64,000 bases of DNA from Cyanobacteriota bacterium (GCA_019752015.1 JAIEMQ010000008.1:49632-113631); one strand, 5' to 3'. Numbered from the stretch's first letter, positions 8,975 through 17,944 are shown. The notes: generated by a model not told the origin, from the sequence alone. Numbers and translations: made by a program.

Positions 8975-11385
8975 ATGACCCACAACACGTCGATACTAGC
9001 GGTCACTCTTGCACTATCACTCGGCGGCCTCACTGCCGATCTGGCCGCCGCCGGACAGTCCGACAGCGGACGGGGCGGGGCGCCATTGCGGGCCGCGTGG
9101 TCGACGCCAGCGGCGCGGCGGTGCCGAACGCACTGATCCGGCTGACGGCGTTGTCATCCCCTCAAGCGGTGCGGACGGCGATGACCAATCAGGATGGCGC
9201 GTTTGGGTTCGCGCCGCTTGGGCCCGACGACTACGAGATCGTGGTCGACGCGCCGTATTTCTCGGTTGAGCGGCGCTCGGTGCGGGTGGACAGCGGCCCA
9301 ATCGAAGTCTCGCTCGCGCTGCAGACCGGCCGGTTCTCGGAGTCGCTCAGCGTCGTCGGGACGCGGCTCGGCGACTCACCCGCGACACTGCGGCGGCTGC
9401 CCGGGGCGTTGACCATCCTCGATGCGGCGACCCTCGCCGGCAGCCAGGTGTTCACCGCGACCGAAGCGCTGCGCAAAGTGCCGGGTGTCAACGTGCGCGA
9501 CGAGGAGGGGTTGGGTCTCAGGCCCAACATCGGCGTCCGCGGCTTGAACCCGACGCGATCGTCGAAGGTGTTGCTGCTCGAAGACGGCGTGCCGTTTACG
9601 ATCGCGCCCTATGGCGACAACGCGAGCTACTATCACCCTCCGATCGAGCGGTTCGAAAGCGTGGAGGTGCTGAAAGGCTCCGGGCAGATCGCCTACGGGC
9701 CGGTCACGGTCGGCGGCATTGTGAATTACGTGACGCCCGATGTACCGAAGCGCACGACTGCGATGGCACGCCTGGCGTTCGGCTCGCGCGACTATGCCAA
9801 TGTCTCCGGCTTCGCGGGCACAACCGCCGGACGCGTGGGCATGTCGTTGGACTACATGCGGAAGCAGGGTAATGGCGCGCGGGACAATGTGCGCTCGCGC
9901 CTCGACGACGTCTCGGCGAAAGTGCACGTGAGCGTGACCGACGCACACTCGGTGACCGTCAAGGCCAACTACTATGGCGAGGACTCGACCGTCACCTACT
10001 CGGGGCTGACCGAGGCGGAGTGGGCCGCGTCGCCGCGGCAAAATCCCTTCACGAACGACGCGTTTGTCGGCGCACGCACCGGCGTCACCGCCACGTGGAA
10101 AGCACAGTTCGGCGGCGGTCTGCAGATGACCACGAACGTCTATCAGTCGTCCTTCAATCGCGACTGGTGGCGGCAGTCGAGCAACTCCGGCCAGCGGCCG
10201 AACCGGCGCCCGGACCCGGCCTGCGGCGGCATGGCCAACCTCCTGACAACGTGCGGCAATGAGGGCCGTCTGCGCCAATACGATTTCTGGGGCGTCGAAC
10301 CACGATTCCGGGCGATGCCGACCGTCTTCGGCGTGACCAGCGAGACGGACTTCGGGGTGCGGGTGCACGCCGAACGACAGGATCGCCTTCAGAAGAACGG
10401 GGCCACACCGATCGCGCGCGACGGCGTCCTGGTCGAGAGCAACCTGCGAGAGAACGCCGCGCTCTCCGGCTTCGTGCAGAACCGCTTTCTTCTCGGCAGG
10501 CTCACGGTCACGCCCGGACTGCGGGTGGAAGAGATTCGCTATCGGCGCACGAACCGGCTGACGGCTGTCGGCGGCAATACCTCGCTGACGCAGTGGCTGC
10601 CGGGGATCGGAGCGGCATTTGCGCCGTCGGCGGCGCTGACCATCTTCGGTGGACTGCACCGCGGCTTCGCGCCGCCGCGAACGGAAGACGTCATCAGCGA
10701 CACCACCGGTGCCGTGGTGGAGTTGGACTCGGAGCGCAGCTGGGACACGGAAGCGGGCGTCCGTTACACCGCCACTGGCCTCAGTGCTGAGGCAACGTTT
10801 TTCCAGATGAACTACCAAAACCAGATCGTGCCGGCGAGCCTGGCTGGCGGTGTCGGCGCGACGCTCACCAACGGCGGCAAGACCCTGCATCAGGGTGTGG
10901 AGCTCGGACTGCGCGCGGATTCCGCCGGCCTGATAGGGGGCCGGCACAACATCTTCACACGTGTCGCCTACACCGCATTACCGACCGCCAGGTTCACAGG
11001 TATCCGCTACAGCAGCGTCGCCGGATTTTCGCAGGTGCCGGTCACCAACAACCGGCTCCCGTACGCGCCGGACAGCCTGCTGGCGGTGACCATCGGGTAC
11101 CAACACCCGGTGGGATTCGATGCGCAGGTGGAAACCGTCCGTGTGAGTGATCAGTTCGGCGACGACCTCAACACCGTGGTCCCCTCGGCAGACGGCCAGC
11201 GCGGGCTGATTCCGGGCTACATCATCTGGAACGCGGCGGCGAACTGGGCGATCGCGCGGCTGCATTCGTCGGTCTTTGTCACGGTCAAGAACGTGGGTGA
11301 CACGTTGTATATCGCCGACCGCTCCCGCGGCCTGCTGCCGGGCGTGCCGAGACTATTGCAAGGTGGCGTGCGCGTCCGGTTTTAA
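8975..11385 (+). CDS. FecA-like TonB-dependent receptor, frameshift after signal peptide
   Basis: This is an outer-membrane receptor of the ferric-citrate/siderophore type. The signal peptide (MTHNTSILAVTLALSLGG...) is read from ATG 8975 in one frame. The mature part (AIAGRVVDASGAAVPNA, a carboxypeptidase-regulatory domain) is read from about 9082 in another. Restoring one G in the G-runs at 9072-9080 would join them. The body has RGLNPTRSSKV, a DGVPFTIAPYGDN plug motif, KGSGQIAYGP and a barrel that ends in VRF, all close to FecA. The lesion may be a real mutation or a sequencing error in a G-run. If real, the product lacks export unless a GTG at 9097 is used, which would make a cytoplasmic protein. 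Iron-citrate as ligand is inferred from family resemblance. Confidence 0.85.
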
Positions 11386-11488
11386 AAAAGAAACTGATGG
11401 GATCACCTGGTTGATCATCAGGCGGCTTTTACCTCCACCTCGACACCGGGATCGCGCAGACGTTCGAGGCCGTATTGGCCGTCGATCC

Positions 11489-11812
11489 CTACCGGTCAGC
11501 CGGTGGGGCCGCCGGCCGGAGGAGCTGAGCCTGCTCGTCGATGATCCGGCGGAACGCATCCGAGGATGACGCCCACTCGACGATGTCCACGGCAAACGGC
11601 AGATTGGATTCGTCGAACGCGTCCCGCAACCGGCCCAGCGTGAGCAGATCGAGGGGCTCATCGCCCATGACGACGAGGTCGAGGTCCGAGAAGCGCTTCG
11701 CCTGCCCGCTGACGCGCGAGCCCATGACGCGAATCTCGCGGCCGGGCGCGTAGCGCGCCAGCATGTTCAGCACCGCCTTCAACGCCGGCGCCGGCGCGTC
11801 AATCGTCCGCAC
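11489..11812 (-). CDS. mntA: MntA nucleotidyltransferase antitoxin
   Basis: This is a minimal nucleotidyltransferase of 107 residues. The active-site motif GSX10DXD is exact: Gly31-Ser32 and Asp43-Leu-Asp45. In characterised type VII toxin-antitoxin pairs, MntA neutralises the HEPN toxin HepT by transferring AMP to a tyrosine next to its catalytic site. The gene follows hepT on the same strand and its start lies inside the end of hepT (14-base overlap), the usual coupled arrangement. Downstream (11386-11488) there is only a short stretch with no recognised gene. Confidence 0.9.
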   Translation of the reverse strand: MRTIDAPAPALKAVLNMLARYAPGREIRVMGSRVSGQAKRFSDLDLVVMGDEPLDLLTLGRLRDAFDESNLPFAVDIVEWASSSDAFRRIIDEQAQLLRPAAPPADR

Positions 11813-12224
11813 GGTTCCGCGCCTCCAACCGCGACAGCAGGTGCCCGACGTCCTCTACGAAACGAGGCAGCGTGTTGACGATGCGCTGCGCCTTCTGCCG
11901 ATCGTAGGAATGGCTGGTGATGTTCCTGGCCTCGCGGTACTCGTGAAACCGCGAGACGTCCGCGACCAGGCCCGTCTCGGCCGCCGCTCGTACGACCTGC
12001 ATGAAGGTCATCTCGTCGACAGCCGATGGCACGGGCACGATCTGCGCCAGCTGGCGCTTCATGAACTTGAAGGCGAGCTCGTACGTGAACTCGAACGCCT
12101 GGATGGCCGCGGCCCGAAATTGATCCCGTAAGCCCGGGTCGACCGCGAGGTCCGAATCGAGGTAGCGCAAGCTGACGTTGAGCGCCGCCAGCGCGTCGCG
12201 GAGCGAGGAAAGGTCCAGCCGCAT
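11799..12224 (-). CDS. hepT: HepT HEPN-domain toxin
   Basis: This is a 141-residue all-helical HEPN protein, the toxin of a HepT/MntA pair. It carries the full RX4HXY motif: Arg100, His105 and Tyr107 (RNITSHSY). In this family the Arg and His form the RNase site and the Tyr is the residue modified by MntA. The frame is open well upstream, but the ATG at 12224 begins the recognisable HEPN helix (LSSLRDALAALN), and family length agrees. The upstream frame is a read-through of duplicated DNA. Both partners keep their diagnostic residues, so the system looks intact. Confidence 0.9.
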   Translation of the reverse strand: MRLDLSSLRDALAALNVSLRYLDSDLAVDPGLRDQFRAAAIQAFEFTYELAFKFMKRQLAQIVPVPSAVDEMTFMQVVRAAAETGLVADVSRFHEYREARNITSHSYDRQKAQRIVNTLPRFVEDVGHLLSRLEARNRADD

Positions 12225-12319
12225 AAGAGTCTGATTGGCTGAGTATGCGTGTCCGCCACTTCGACGGTCAAGGCACTGAAGAGGGCATGACGGCCGTTCA
12301 CACTTGCGCCGGCATGGCC

Positions 12320-12453
12320 CAGGTACCACCGCGCAGTCGATTGACGGCACCATTGCCGCCGTGGTCTCACCGGCGGAACCAGCGAGCGCGCCACCGCAAC
12401 TGACCGTGTCGGCGCGCGGCGTGTTGCTCAGCTGGGTGGAACGCACCGGCGAC
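12320..12453 (+). pseudogene. duplicated 134-bp fragment of the BNR-protein gene
   Basis: This stretch aligns without gaps to 7107-7240, the segment encoding the end of the signal peptide and the first strand of the BNR-like protein. About a dozen substitutions separate the copies. It has no start codon and ends abruptly at CCGGCGAC. It is therefore a gene scrap left by duplication, lying between hepT and the next gene. The rest of 12225-12532 shows nothing recognisable. Confidence 0.85.
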
Positions 12454-12532
12454 AAGATCCGGCGGCGGTGAGTGTCGCCGCAACCTGAATCGCGGTAACG
12501 CGCCCAAACGTGCCGTCGGGGATTGCCGTCTT

Positions 12533-12594
12533 TAAGGTTCGCATAAGGTGCCATCGCTAGACTGCTTTTAACGGCAACGAAGGAGGCGGTCATG
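12533..12594 (+). promoter_or_regulatory. 62-bp leader module, copy 1
   Basis: This is one of three near-identical 62-bp segments in the window, each ending exactly at an ATG. It contains ATAAGGTGCC, a TAGACT box that could be a -10 element, AACGGCAAC and AAGGAGG as ribosome site. The other copies are at 17466-17527 and 33908-33969. Conservation of length and content points to a shared promoter and 5' untranslated region. Confidence 0.7.
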
Positions 12595-13212
12595 GATGCG
12601 AAACTCATTGCGGCAATCGCGGCCTTGAGCATGACGATGGCAACGGCGCCGGCGCGGGCGCAGCACGGCGGCGGACATGCCGCCGGCGGGCGCGGCGGAG
12701 GCGGTGGGCACGCAGCTGCTGCGCCCGTCCACGGCGGCGGCACCTTGGGTGGCGGGGTGGTCGGCCCCGCCGTGCCGCGCCTTCCGCCCGCGCTGCACGT
12801 GAGCGGGCCACTTCACACGACAGGTGGCCGATACTATCCGTCCCTGCACGCGACCATCGGATTTGGACTGACCGCAGGATACCCGTACTACGGGTACGCG
12901 TGGCCCTACGGCTATGGGCGACCCTTCGCGCACCCCTACGCGTACGGGGCATCCGGGTACGGCTATTCGGGGTTCGGCTCCCCCCCGGCCATCGCGGAAT
13001 TTGGCGACATCCGTATTCAGGGTGCGCCGAAGGATGCGCAGGTGTACGTGGATGGCTACTACGCCGGTATCGTGGACGACTTCGACGGCACGTTCCAGCG
13101 GCTGAACGTTGGACGCGGACCGCACCAGATCGAAATCGTCGTGCCGGCTGCGCCGCCACTCACATTCGACGTGAACGTGCAGCCCGGTCGGACGATCACC
13201 ATTCGGCCGTAG
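12592..13212 (+). CDS. exported PEGA-like domain protein
   Basis: This is a 206-residue exported protein. The signal peptide ends at ARAQ, followed by a His/Gly-rich low-complexity region (HGGGHAAGG...) and a Gly/Tyr-rich stretch (YPYYGYAWPYGYG). A C-terminal domain of about 70 residues has the PEGA-like pattern IQGAPKDAQVYVDG, GIVDDFDGTFQRL, GPHQIEI and VNVQPGRTITI. The start is fixed by AAGGAGG in the shared 62-bp leader. The protein at 17525-17944 is a shorter paralogue with the same domain. Such domains are thought to bind the cell surface or envelope polymers; no specific role can be stated. Confidence 0.8.
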   Translation: MDAKLIAAIAALSMTMATAPARAQHGGGHAAGGRGGGGGHAAAAPVHGGGTLGGGVVGPAVPRLPPALHVSGPLHTTGGRYYPSLHATIGFGLTAGYPYYGYAWPYGYGRPFAHPYAYGASGYGYSGFGSPPAIAEFGDIRIQGAPKDAQVYVDGYYAGIVDDFDGTFQRLNVGRGPHQIEIVVPAAPPLTFDVNVQPGRTITIRP

Positions 13213-13377
13213 CCGGCGACGGCCGTACGGCTCGCCAATGTGAAAGGTGAGACTTGGGTGGTCGGGTTGATCGTGCGCGAGACGTTGTCGTCACACGGAT
13301 GAGCGCGCTGGGGGTTGAGACTGCACGGCCGGAAGGTCACGACGAAGTTGGCTCGTCGCACGAGTCAACAGATCGTA

Positions 13378-13430
13378 GATGAACAGACATTAACTGGATA
13401 GCCAGGTCACCGCCGTACTAAATTCGATTG
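13378..13430 (+). repeat. short relative of the GATGAAC/TTAACTGG repeat
   Basis: This segment begins with GATGAAC, then TTAACTGG, and later GTAC and TTCGATTG in the order seen in the longer copies at 18227-18421 and 29333-29523. Similarity is limited to these blocks, so it is a diverged or truncated member. The neighbouring 13213-13377 shows nothing recognisable. Confidence 0.45.
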
Positions 13431-13482
13431 CAGTGATGATCGTGACTTCAACCAGGCAGTGATGATCGTGACTTCAACCAGG
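13431..13482 (+). repeat. 26-bp perfect tandem duplication
   Basis: Two identical 26-bp units (13431-13456 and 13457-13482) containing GATGATCGTGACTTCAACC stand head to tail, directly after the diverged repeat and just before the methyltransferase gene. Perfect identity suggests a recent duplication. A third partial unit is not seen. Confidence 0.9.
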
Positions 13483-13507
13483 CGCGTGATTGTTGGCGCG
13501 GCACGTG

Positions 13508-14185
13508 ATGAGAATGGACAGCAATAACCGCATCAGCCAGCAGTTGACCTCGTGCAGGCCGGTTGCCGGGCGAGGGACGCCGCATAGCCTCCTCTTCCGC
13601 TGGCGAGGGTGGCTGGGTGGTTTGTTACTGGCTCCGGCAGTTGTCATCGCGCTCTTTTCAGGGCCAATCGTCGCCGAACGGCCGTGGCAGGGGGTCGCGC
13701 TGACCGCGCTCGGATATGGCGTCTTTATGACAGGCGCCGCGCTGCGCTTCTGGGCCACCTTGTATATCGGCGGTCGCAAGCAGGCGGTCGTCATCAGCGA
13801 TGGGCCGTACTCCCTCTGTCGCCATCCGCTGTACGTCGGTTCGCTGCTCGTGGCGGCCGGTGCGGCGCTGCTGCTTCAGAGCATCCTGGTGGCGAGCGCC
13901 TTCATCGCCTTCAGTACGGCGTATATGCTGGCGGTCGTGCCCGCTGAGGAGGCGCACCTCCGCGCCTTCCTCGGTCCAGAGTACGAGCGCTACTGCCGGC
14001 GCGTCCCGGCATACGTACCCTCGTTCCGCTCTTTCCGCACGCCACCGCGCATCGAAGTAGACGTGCACGCACTGAGGCTGGAGGCTGCGCGTGCCTCCCG
14101 CTGGATCTGGGTGCCGGTGCTGGTGCAGGCGTTGGGGTATCTACGGGCACAGCCGTGGTGGCCGCATCTGTTCGTCTGGGGCTGA
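13508..14185 (+). CDS. ICMT/PEMT-like membrane methyltransferase
   Basis: This is a membrane protein of 225 residues with several hydrophobic segments (WLGGLLLAPAVVIALF, GVALTALGYGVFMTGAAL, SLLVAAGAALLLQSILV). It has the signature of isoprenylcysteine carboxyl methyltransferase and phospholipid methyltransferase relatives: GPYSLCRHPLYVG for the cofactor site, and a C-terminal EEAHLRAFLGPEYERYCRRVPAY block. Bacterial members have varied or unknown substrates. The ATG at 13508 is one choice; an upstream in-frame TTG exists at 13490. A GH15-type gene follows 89 bp later on the same strand. Confidence 0.8.
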   Translation: MRMDSNNRISQQLTSCRPVAGRGTPHSLLFRWRGWLGGLLLAPAVVIALFSGPIVAERPWQGVALTALGYGVFMTGAALRFWATLYIGGRKQAVVISDGPYSLCRHPLYVGSLLVAAGAALLLQSILVASAFIAFSTAYMLAVVPAEEAHLRAFLGPEYERYCRRVPAYVPSFRSFRTPPRIEVDVHALRLEAARASRWIWVPVLVQALGYLRAQPWWPHLFVWG

Positions 14186-14274
14186 GCCATCCATTGATAT
14201 TCTTGCGCGATCTGAAGACAGCCGCGGCGAGAGCCGGTGCATGGGTTGGCCCCGTGCCAGCGTTGACGTGACCC

Positions 14275-15834
14275 ATGCCTAGCACATCCCCGCGCTTCGC
14301 GCCCGGCGGACCGGGCATGGCGCCACGGTGGACGCGCCGCGCCAAGGAGGCCGTCGGGACGGCGTATTCCGGGGCCAGCCACGTCTGGTACACCGTTGCC
14401 GCCGGCGTTCTCACCGAAGTCTTCTACCCCACGATCGACACGCCGCAGATCCGCGACTTGCAGTACCTGGTGACGGACGGCGCGACCTTCTTCGACGATG
14501 AGCGGCGCAATACTGAGACCACGATCGAGTGCGTCGATGCGGCGGCTCTCGGCTTCCAGATTGCCAATGTTGCGAAGAACGGCCTCTACACGATTCATAA
14601 AACGCTCATCGGCCATCCATACGAGGACTGCGTGCTGCTGCATACGAGGTTCGACGCGCCGAACGCGCTTCCTGGTCTGCGGCTGTACGTGCTGTGCGCG
14701 CCTCACCTCGAGATCGGCGGCTGGCACAACAATGCGGAGGTCCTCGAGACAAACAGCGGCCGCGTGATCGTCGCCTTCAGGAATTCCACGTGGATGGCGC
14801 TCGGCGCCACGGCACCTCTGCTCCGCTGCTCGTGCGGCTATGTCGCCGTGAATGACGGGTGGACGGACCTTCACGACAACTTCCGGCTGGATTGGACATA
14901 CCACACGGCGATCGACGGGAACATCGCCACGACCGCGGAGATCGATCTGGCAGGTGGCAACGAATTCACGCTGGCGCTCGCATTCGGCGACACGCGACAC
15001 CGCGCCATCACCACGCTGCTGCAGTCGCTGGCCACGCCGGTCCACGAGAACCTGCGCCGCTTTCAAAACGGGTGGAAGCGCACCGCGAGGCGGTACGGGC
15101 TGTCGTCGCGTTTCCCGGAGGAGCGATCGGTGCGGCTGTTCGAGCGCAGCGTCAACCTCCTGCTCGCCCACGAGGACAAAACCTATCCCGGCGCGATCAT
15201 CGCCGCCATGGGCATCCCGTGGGGAAGCAGCAAGGGTGACGAGGAACTTGGCGCCTATCACCTCGTCTGGAACCGCGACGCGGTGCATGCCGCCACCGGG
15301 CTGCTCGCGGCCGGCGATCTCGTCACACCGCTTCGGACGCTGGTGTACCTCGCGGTGTCACAACGCGGGGACGGGGGCTTCTACCAGAACTTCTGGCTCG
15401 ATGGCCGCCCCTATTGGACGGGCATTCAACTCGACGGCGTCTCGTTTCCGGTCGTGCTCGCGTGGCGGTTGAAGCAGGCCAACGCCCTGGGCCATTTCGA
15501 TCCCTCTCGTATGGTGGCCAAGGCCTGTGGATTTCTCGTGCGTGGAGGTCCTGCCACGGCGCAGGAACGCTGGGAGGAGGCCGCCGGATATTCGCCATCA
15601 ACGCTCGCCATCCAGATCACCGCGCTCGTGTGCGCCGCCGAGATTCTGGATGACGCAGGTGACGCCGGCAGTGCGCAGTTCCTGCGTGAGTATGCCGACT
15701 TTCTCGAGGCACGTGTCGAGCGGTGGACCGTGACAGCTCAAGGGACGCTCGTCAAAGGCATTCGCCGGCATTTCATTCGGATCAATCCGAACACCGCAGG
15801 CCGCCATCCGCCCGGCACCGGCGAGATGAGATGA
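14275..15834 (+). CDS. GH15 glucoamylase-like enzyme, C-terminally truncated
   Basis: This is a glycoside hydrolase family 15 protein (glucoamylase/glucodextranase type). It has the N-terminal beta-domain (PRFAPGGPGMAPRWTRRAKEAVGTAY kind of start, then EVFYPTIDTPQIRDLQYL) and the start of the (alpha/alpha)6 barrel (YHLVWNRDAVHAATG, QNFWLDGRPYWTG). A candidate catalytic acid lies in WEEAAGYSPSTLA (Glu434 or Glu435). Relatives that I know are near 800 residues; this one stops at 519, soon after TLVKGIRRHFIRINP, so the second half of the barrel and the expected general base are missing. No signal peptide is seen. The stop overlaps the next start (ATGA). The product may be inactive, despite clean coupling to the next gene. 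Confidence 0.85.
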   Translation: MPSTSPRFAPGGPGMAPRWTRRAKEAVGTAYSGASHVWYTVAAGVLTEVFYPTIDTPQIRDLQYLVTDGATFFDDERRNTETTIECVDAAALGFQIANVAKNGLYTIHKTLIGHPYEDCVLLHTRFDAPNALPGLRLYVLCAPHLEIGGWHNNAEVLETNSGRVIVAFRNSTWMALGATAPLLRCSCGYVAVNDGWTDLHDNFRLDWTYHTAIDGNIATTAEIDLAGGNEFTLALAFGDTRHRAITTLLQSLATPVHENLRRFQNGWKRTARRYGLSSRFPEERSVRLFERSVNLLLAHEDKTYPGAIIAAMGIPWGSSKGDEELGAYHLVWNRDAVHAATGLLAAGDLVTPLRTLVYLAVSQRGDGGFYQNFWLDGRPYWTGIQLDGVSFPVVLAWRLKQANALGHFDPSRMVAKACGFLVRGGPATAQERWEEAAGYSPSTLAIQITALVCAAEILDDAGDAGSAQFLREYADFLEARVERWTVTAQGTLVKGIRRHFIRINPNTAGRHPPGTGEMR

Positions 15835-17201
15835 GCAACCGGGAGGCGTTCGACGCGGTCGCGACCTTGCGGGATCGCTGTTGTGACCCGTCTCGGGCGG
15901 CGGCGGCCCGCGTGACACTGTACGTGGTTCTCCTGGCGCTTCCCCTCATTGTGAGCACCATCGTGCAGCCGTCACGCGCGGGGCCGCAGACGTTCCTTGC
16001 ACTGCTGGCAGATCGTTTCGGTATTCTTGGTTTCACGATCGTGTGCCTGCAGTTCGTGGTCGCGGCCAGACTGCGATGGGTGGAGTGGCCGTTTGGCCTG
16101 GACATGCTCTTTCGGTTCCATCGCTCCATGGCGATAGTCGCCGGCGCCCTCCTGGTTTCACATCCGCTGCTGATGGTACTCGACGGCGAGACGGATCTGG
16201 TGCTGGCGCTCGCGGTCGCCTGGCCGATTCAACTGGGACGACTCACGCTCGTCGTCCTGCTCGCCGTGATCGCGACGTCCGTGTTCCGGCGGAGGCTGCA
16301 TCTGCGCTTCGAACAGTGGCGGGTGTCCCACAACGCGCTGTCCGTGACGCTGCTCGTGCTCGCCTCGACACACAGTCTGTTCGCGGGGGAAGATCTCAGC
16401 ACGTGGCCCATGCGGGCGATCTGGGCCGGGTTTGTGACCGGAGCGCTTGCGGCGTACGTCCATCACCAGTTCCTGTGGCACCGCCGCACGCAGGCCTGGT
16501 ACGAAGTATCCGACGTCAGGCAGGAGACGCACGATACCTGGACCCTCGTGTTGAAGCCTGTCGGACAGGACCACGTGTTCAGCTACTTGCCGGGGCAATT
16601 TCACTTCATCACGTTCTATCGGGCCGGTATGCCGCCGGAAGAACATCCCTTCTCCATCTCATCGAATCCCGGCAACCCGCGAGAGTTGGCCTCCACCGTC
16701 AAGGCGTCTGGTGACTTTACGCAGACGATCAAGCACACCCAGCCAGGCGACCGGGTTTTGGTCCGAGGGCCCTACGGACGCTTCTCGCACCTGCTGGCGC
16801 CGCCGGCGGATCGGCTTGTGTTCGTGGCCGGCGGCGTGGGTATCACACCCTTCATCAGCATGCTCCGCTATATGCGGCATGCAGGCGCGTGGCAGCCGAC
16901 CGTGCTGCTCTATGCCAACAAGACCGAGGACGACATCCTGTTTCGCTCGGAGTTGGACGACATGGTCTACCAATCCGGAGGACAACTCCGCGTGGTGCAC
17001 ATCGTGAGTCGCGCGAGCGCTGCCTGGGTGGGCGAGCGGGGGCGGCTCGACGTCGAGCGCCTCCAGCGGTACTCCGGTCCCGTCGGGGCGTGCCGCTTTT
17101 ATGTGTGCGGGCCGCCGCCCATGATGCGCAACGCCGTCCTCATGATCGCCGAGTGTGGCGCCGGCGTGCGGAACATCCACACGGAACGGTTCGCGTTGTA
17201 A
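15831..17201 (+). CDS. ferric-reductase-like transmembrane flavoprotein
   Basis: This is a membrane oxidoreductase of 456 residues. The first half has about six membrane helices with conserved His residues (FRFHRSMAIVAGALLVSHPLLM, FEQWRVSHNALS), as in ferric reductase/NADPH oxidase haem domains. The second half is an FNR-type module with FAD-binding HPFSIS, GPYGRFSHL, the NAD(P) loop VAGGVGITPF and VCGPPPMM. It probably moves electrons from NAD(P)H through FAD and haem across the membrane. The start ATG at 15831 overlaps the GH15 stop, indicating translational coupling, an odd pairing of functions that may result from the truncation upstream. Confidence 0.88.
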   Translation: MSNREAFDAVATLRDRCCDPSRAAAARVTLYVVLLALPLIVSTIVQPSRAGPQTFLALLADRFGILGFTIVCLQFVVAARLRWVEWPFGLDMLFRFHRSMAIVAGALLVSHPLLMVLDGETDLVLALAVAWPIQLGRLTLVVLLAVIATSVFRRRLHLRFEQWRVSHNALSVTLLVLASTHSLFAGEDLSTWPMRAIWAGFVTGALAAYVHHQFLWHRRTQAWYEVSDVRQETHDTWTLVLKPVGQDHVFSYLPGQFHFITFYRAGMPPEEHPFSISSNPGNPRELASTVKASGDFTQTIKHTQPGDRVLVRGPYGRFSHLLAPPADRLVFVAGGVGITPFISMLRYMRHAGAWQPTVLLYANKTEDDILFRSELDDMVYQSGGQLRVVHIVSRASAAWVGERGRLDVERLQRYSGPVGACRFYVCGPPPMMRNAVLMIAECGAGVRNIHTERFAL

Positions 17202-17465
17202 TGCGAGTGCGACGGATAGCGGCGACAGGCGAGCGCACGCGCGCGTCGGAAGTCGAGCGCGAGTACCATCACGTAGGTGAGAGTGGCAAGCGCAATGTGG
17301 TGCGTGCAGCCCTATCGCAGCCACACCAGCCGTCCGTTCGGAACCACCGCGCTCCAACGCGCTGCCGCATCGTTCAGACGTCGCAGTCATGCCAGAACGC
17401 GTCGAGAACCGCGCCGATGCCGAGCCGCGCGAGCGCCATCCTCACCCGCGAGGAGTTGCTGACGT
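17202..17465. other. no feature seen
   Basis: The stretch between the flavoprotein gene and the second 62-bp leader holds short open frames on both strands, without recognisable motifs or ribosome sites. Confidence 0.5.
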
Positions 17466-17527
17466 TAAGGTTGACATAAGGTGCCATTGCTAGACTGCTT
17501 TCAACGGCAACGAAGGAGGCAGTCATG
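17466..17527 (+). promoter_or_regulatory. 62-bp leader module, copy 2
   Basis: This is the second copy of the shared leader. Here the variable triplet makes a perfect TTGACA box, followed by ATAAGGTGCC, TAGACT and AAGGAGG before the ATG at 17525. It differs from copy 1 at only a few positions. Confidence 0.7.
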
Positions 17528-17944
17528 AATACGAAACTGATTACCGCGGTGGCGTTGACATCACTGATGATCGGAGTCGTCCCCGCACGTGCGCAGCACG
17601 GCGGTGGGCATGCAGGCCCGCCGGTCCACGTCGGCGGCTTCGTCGGACACGGCGGATACGCGATGGGACCGTCGTATTGGTATGACCCGTATTGGTACGG
17701 GCCCTACAGCTATCCATCGCGCGCGGCGTTTTACGGCGGCGTGCGGATCAAGGGCATGGCGAGAGACGCGCAGGTGTATGTCGACGGGGCGTATGCCGGG
17801 ATCGTCGACGATTTCGACGGCGTGTTCCAGCGCCTGACGCTCGAGCCGGGAGCGCACCAGATTGAAATCCGGATGCCCGGCGGATCGCCGGTGACGCTCG
17901 ACGTCAACGTGCAAGTCGGCCGGACTCTCACGATCCGGCCATGA
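17525..17944 (+). CDS. exported PEGA-like domain protein, short paralogue
   Basis: This is a 139-residue paralogue of the protein at 12592-13212. It has a signal peptide (MNTKLITAVALTSLMIGV, cleavage near ARAQ), a short His/Gly-rich linker (HGGGHAG) and Tyr/Pro-rich segment (WYDPYWYGPYSYP), then the same C-terminal domain (VRIKGMARDAQVYVDG, GIVDDFDGVFQRL, GAHQIEIRMPGG, VNVQVGRTLTI). The difference in length lies in the low-complexity region. The stop overlaps the start of the winged-helix gene (ATGA), so the two are translated together. The function is unknown; an envelope location is inferred. Confidence 0.8.
   Translation: MNTKLITAVALTSLMIGVVPARAQHGGGHAGPPVHVGGFVGHGGYAMGPSYWYDPYWYGPYSYPSRAAFYGGVRIKGMARDAQVYVDGAYAGIVDDFDGVFQRLTLEPGAHQIEIRMPGGSPVTLDVNVQVGRTLTIRP

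Noticed and set aside
9376..10947. 523-codon minus-strand frame opposite the FecA-like receptor
   Set aside because: Shadow frame; the plus-strand receptor has clear motifs throughout and the minus translation has none.
11386..11488. Rho-independent terminator after the FecA-like gene
   Set aside because: A CCTG/CAGG pairing and a TTTT run exist, but the stem is too short and the T run is not placed right behind it.
12225..12743. Long N-terminal extension of HepT
   Set aside because: The extension is antisense to the PEGA-like gene, its leader and the duplicated BNR scrap; the HEPN domain begins at the ATG at 12224.
13431..13482. CRISPR array
   Set aside because: There are only two adjacent 26-bp units with no spacer between them and no cas genes.
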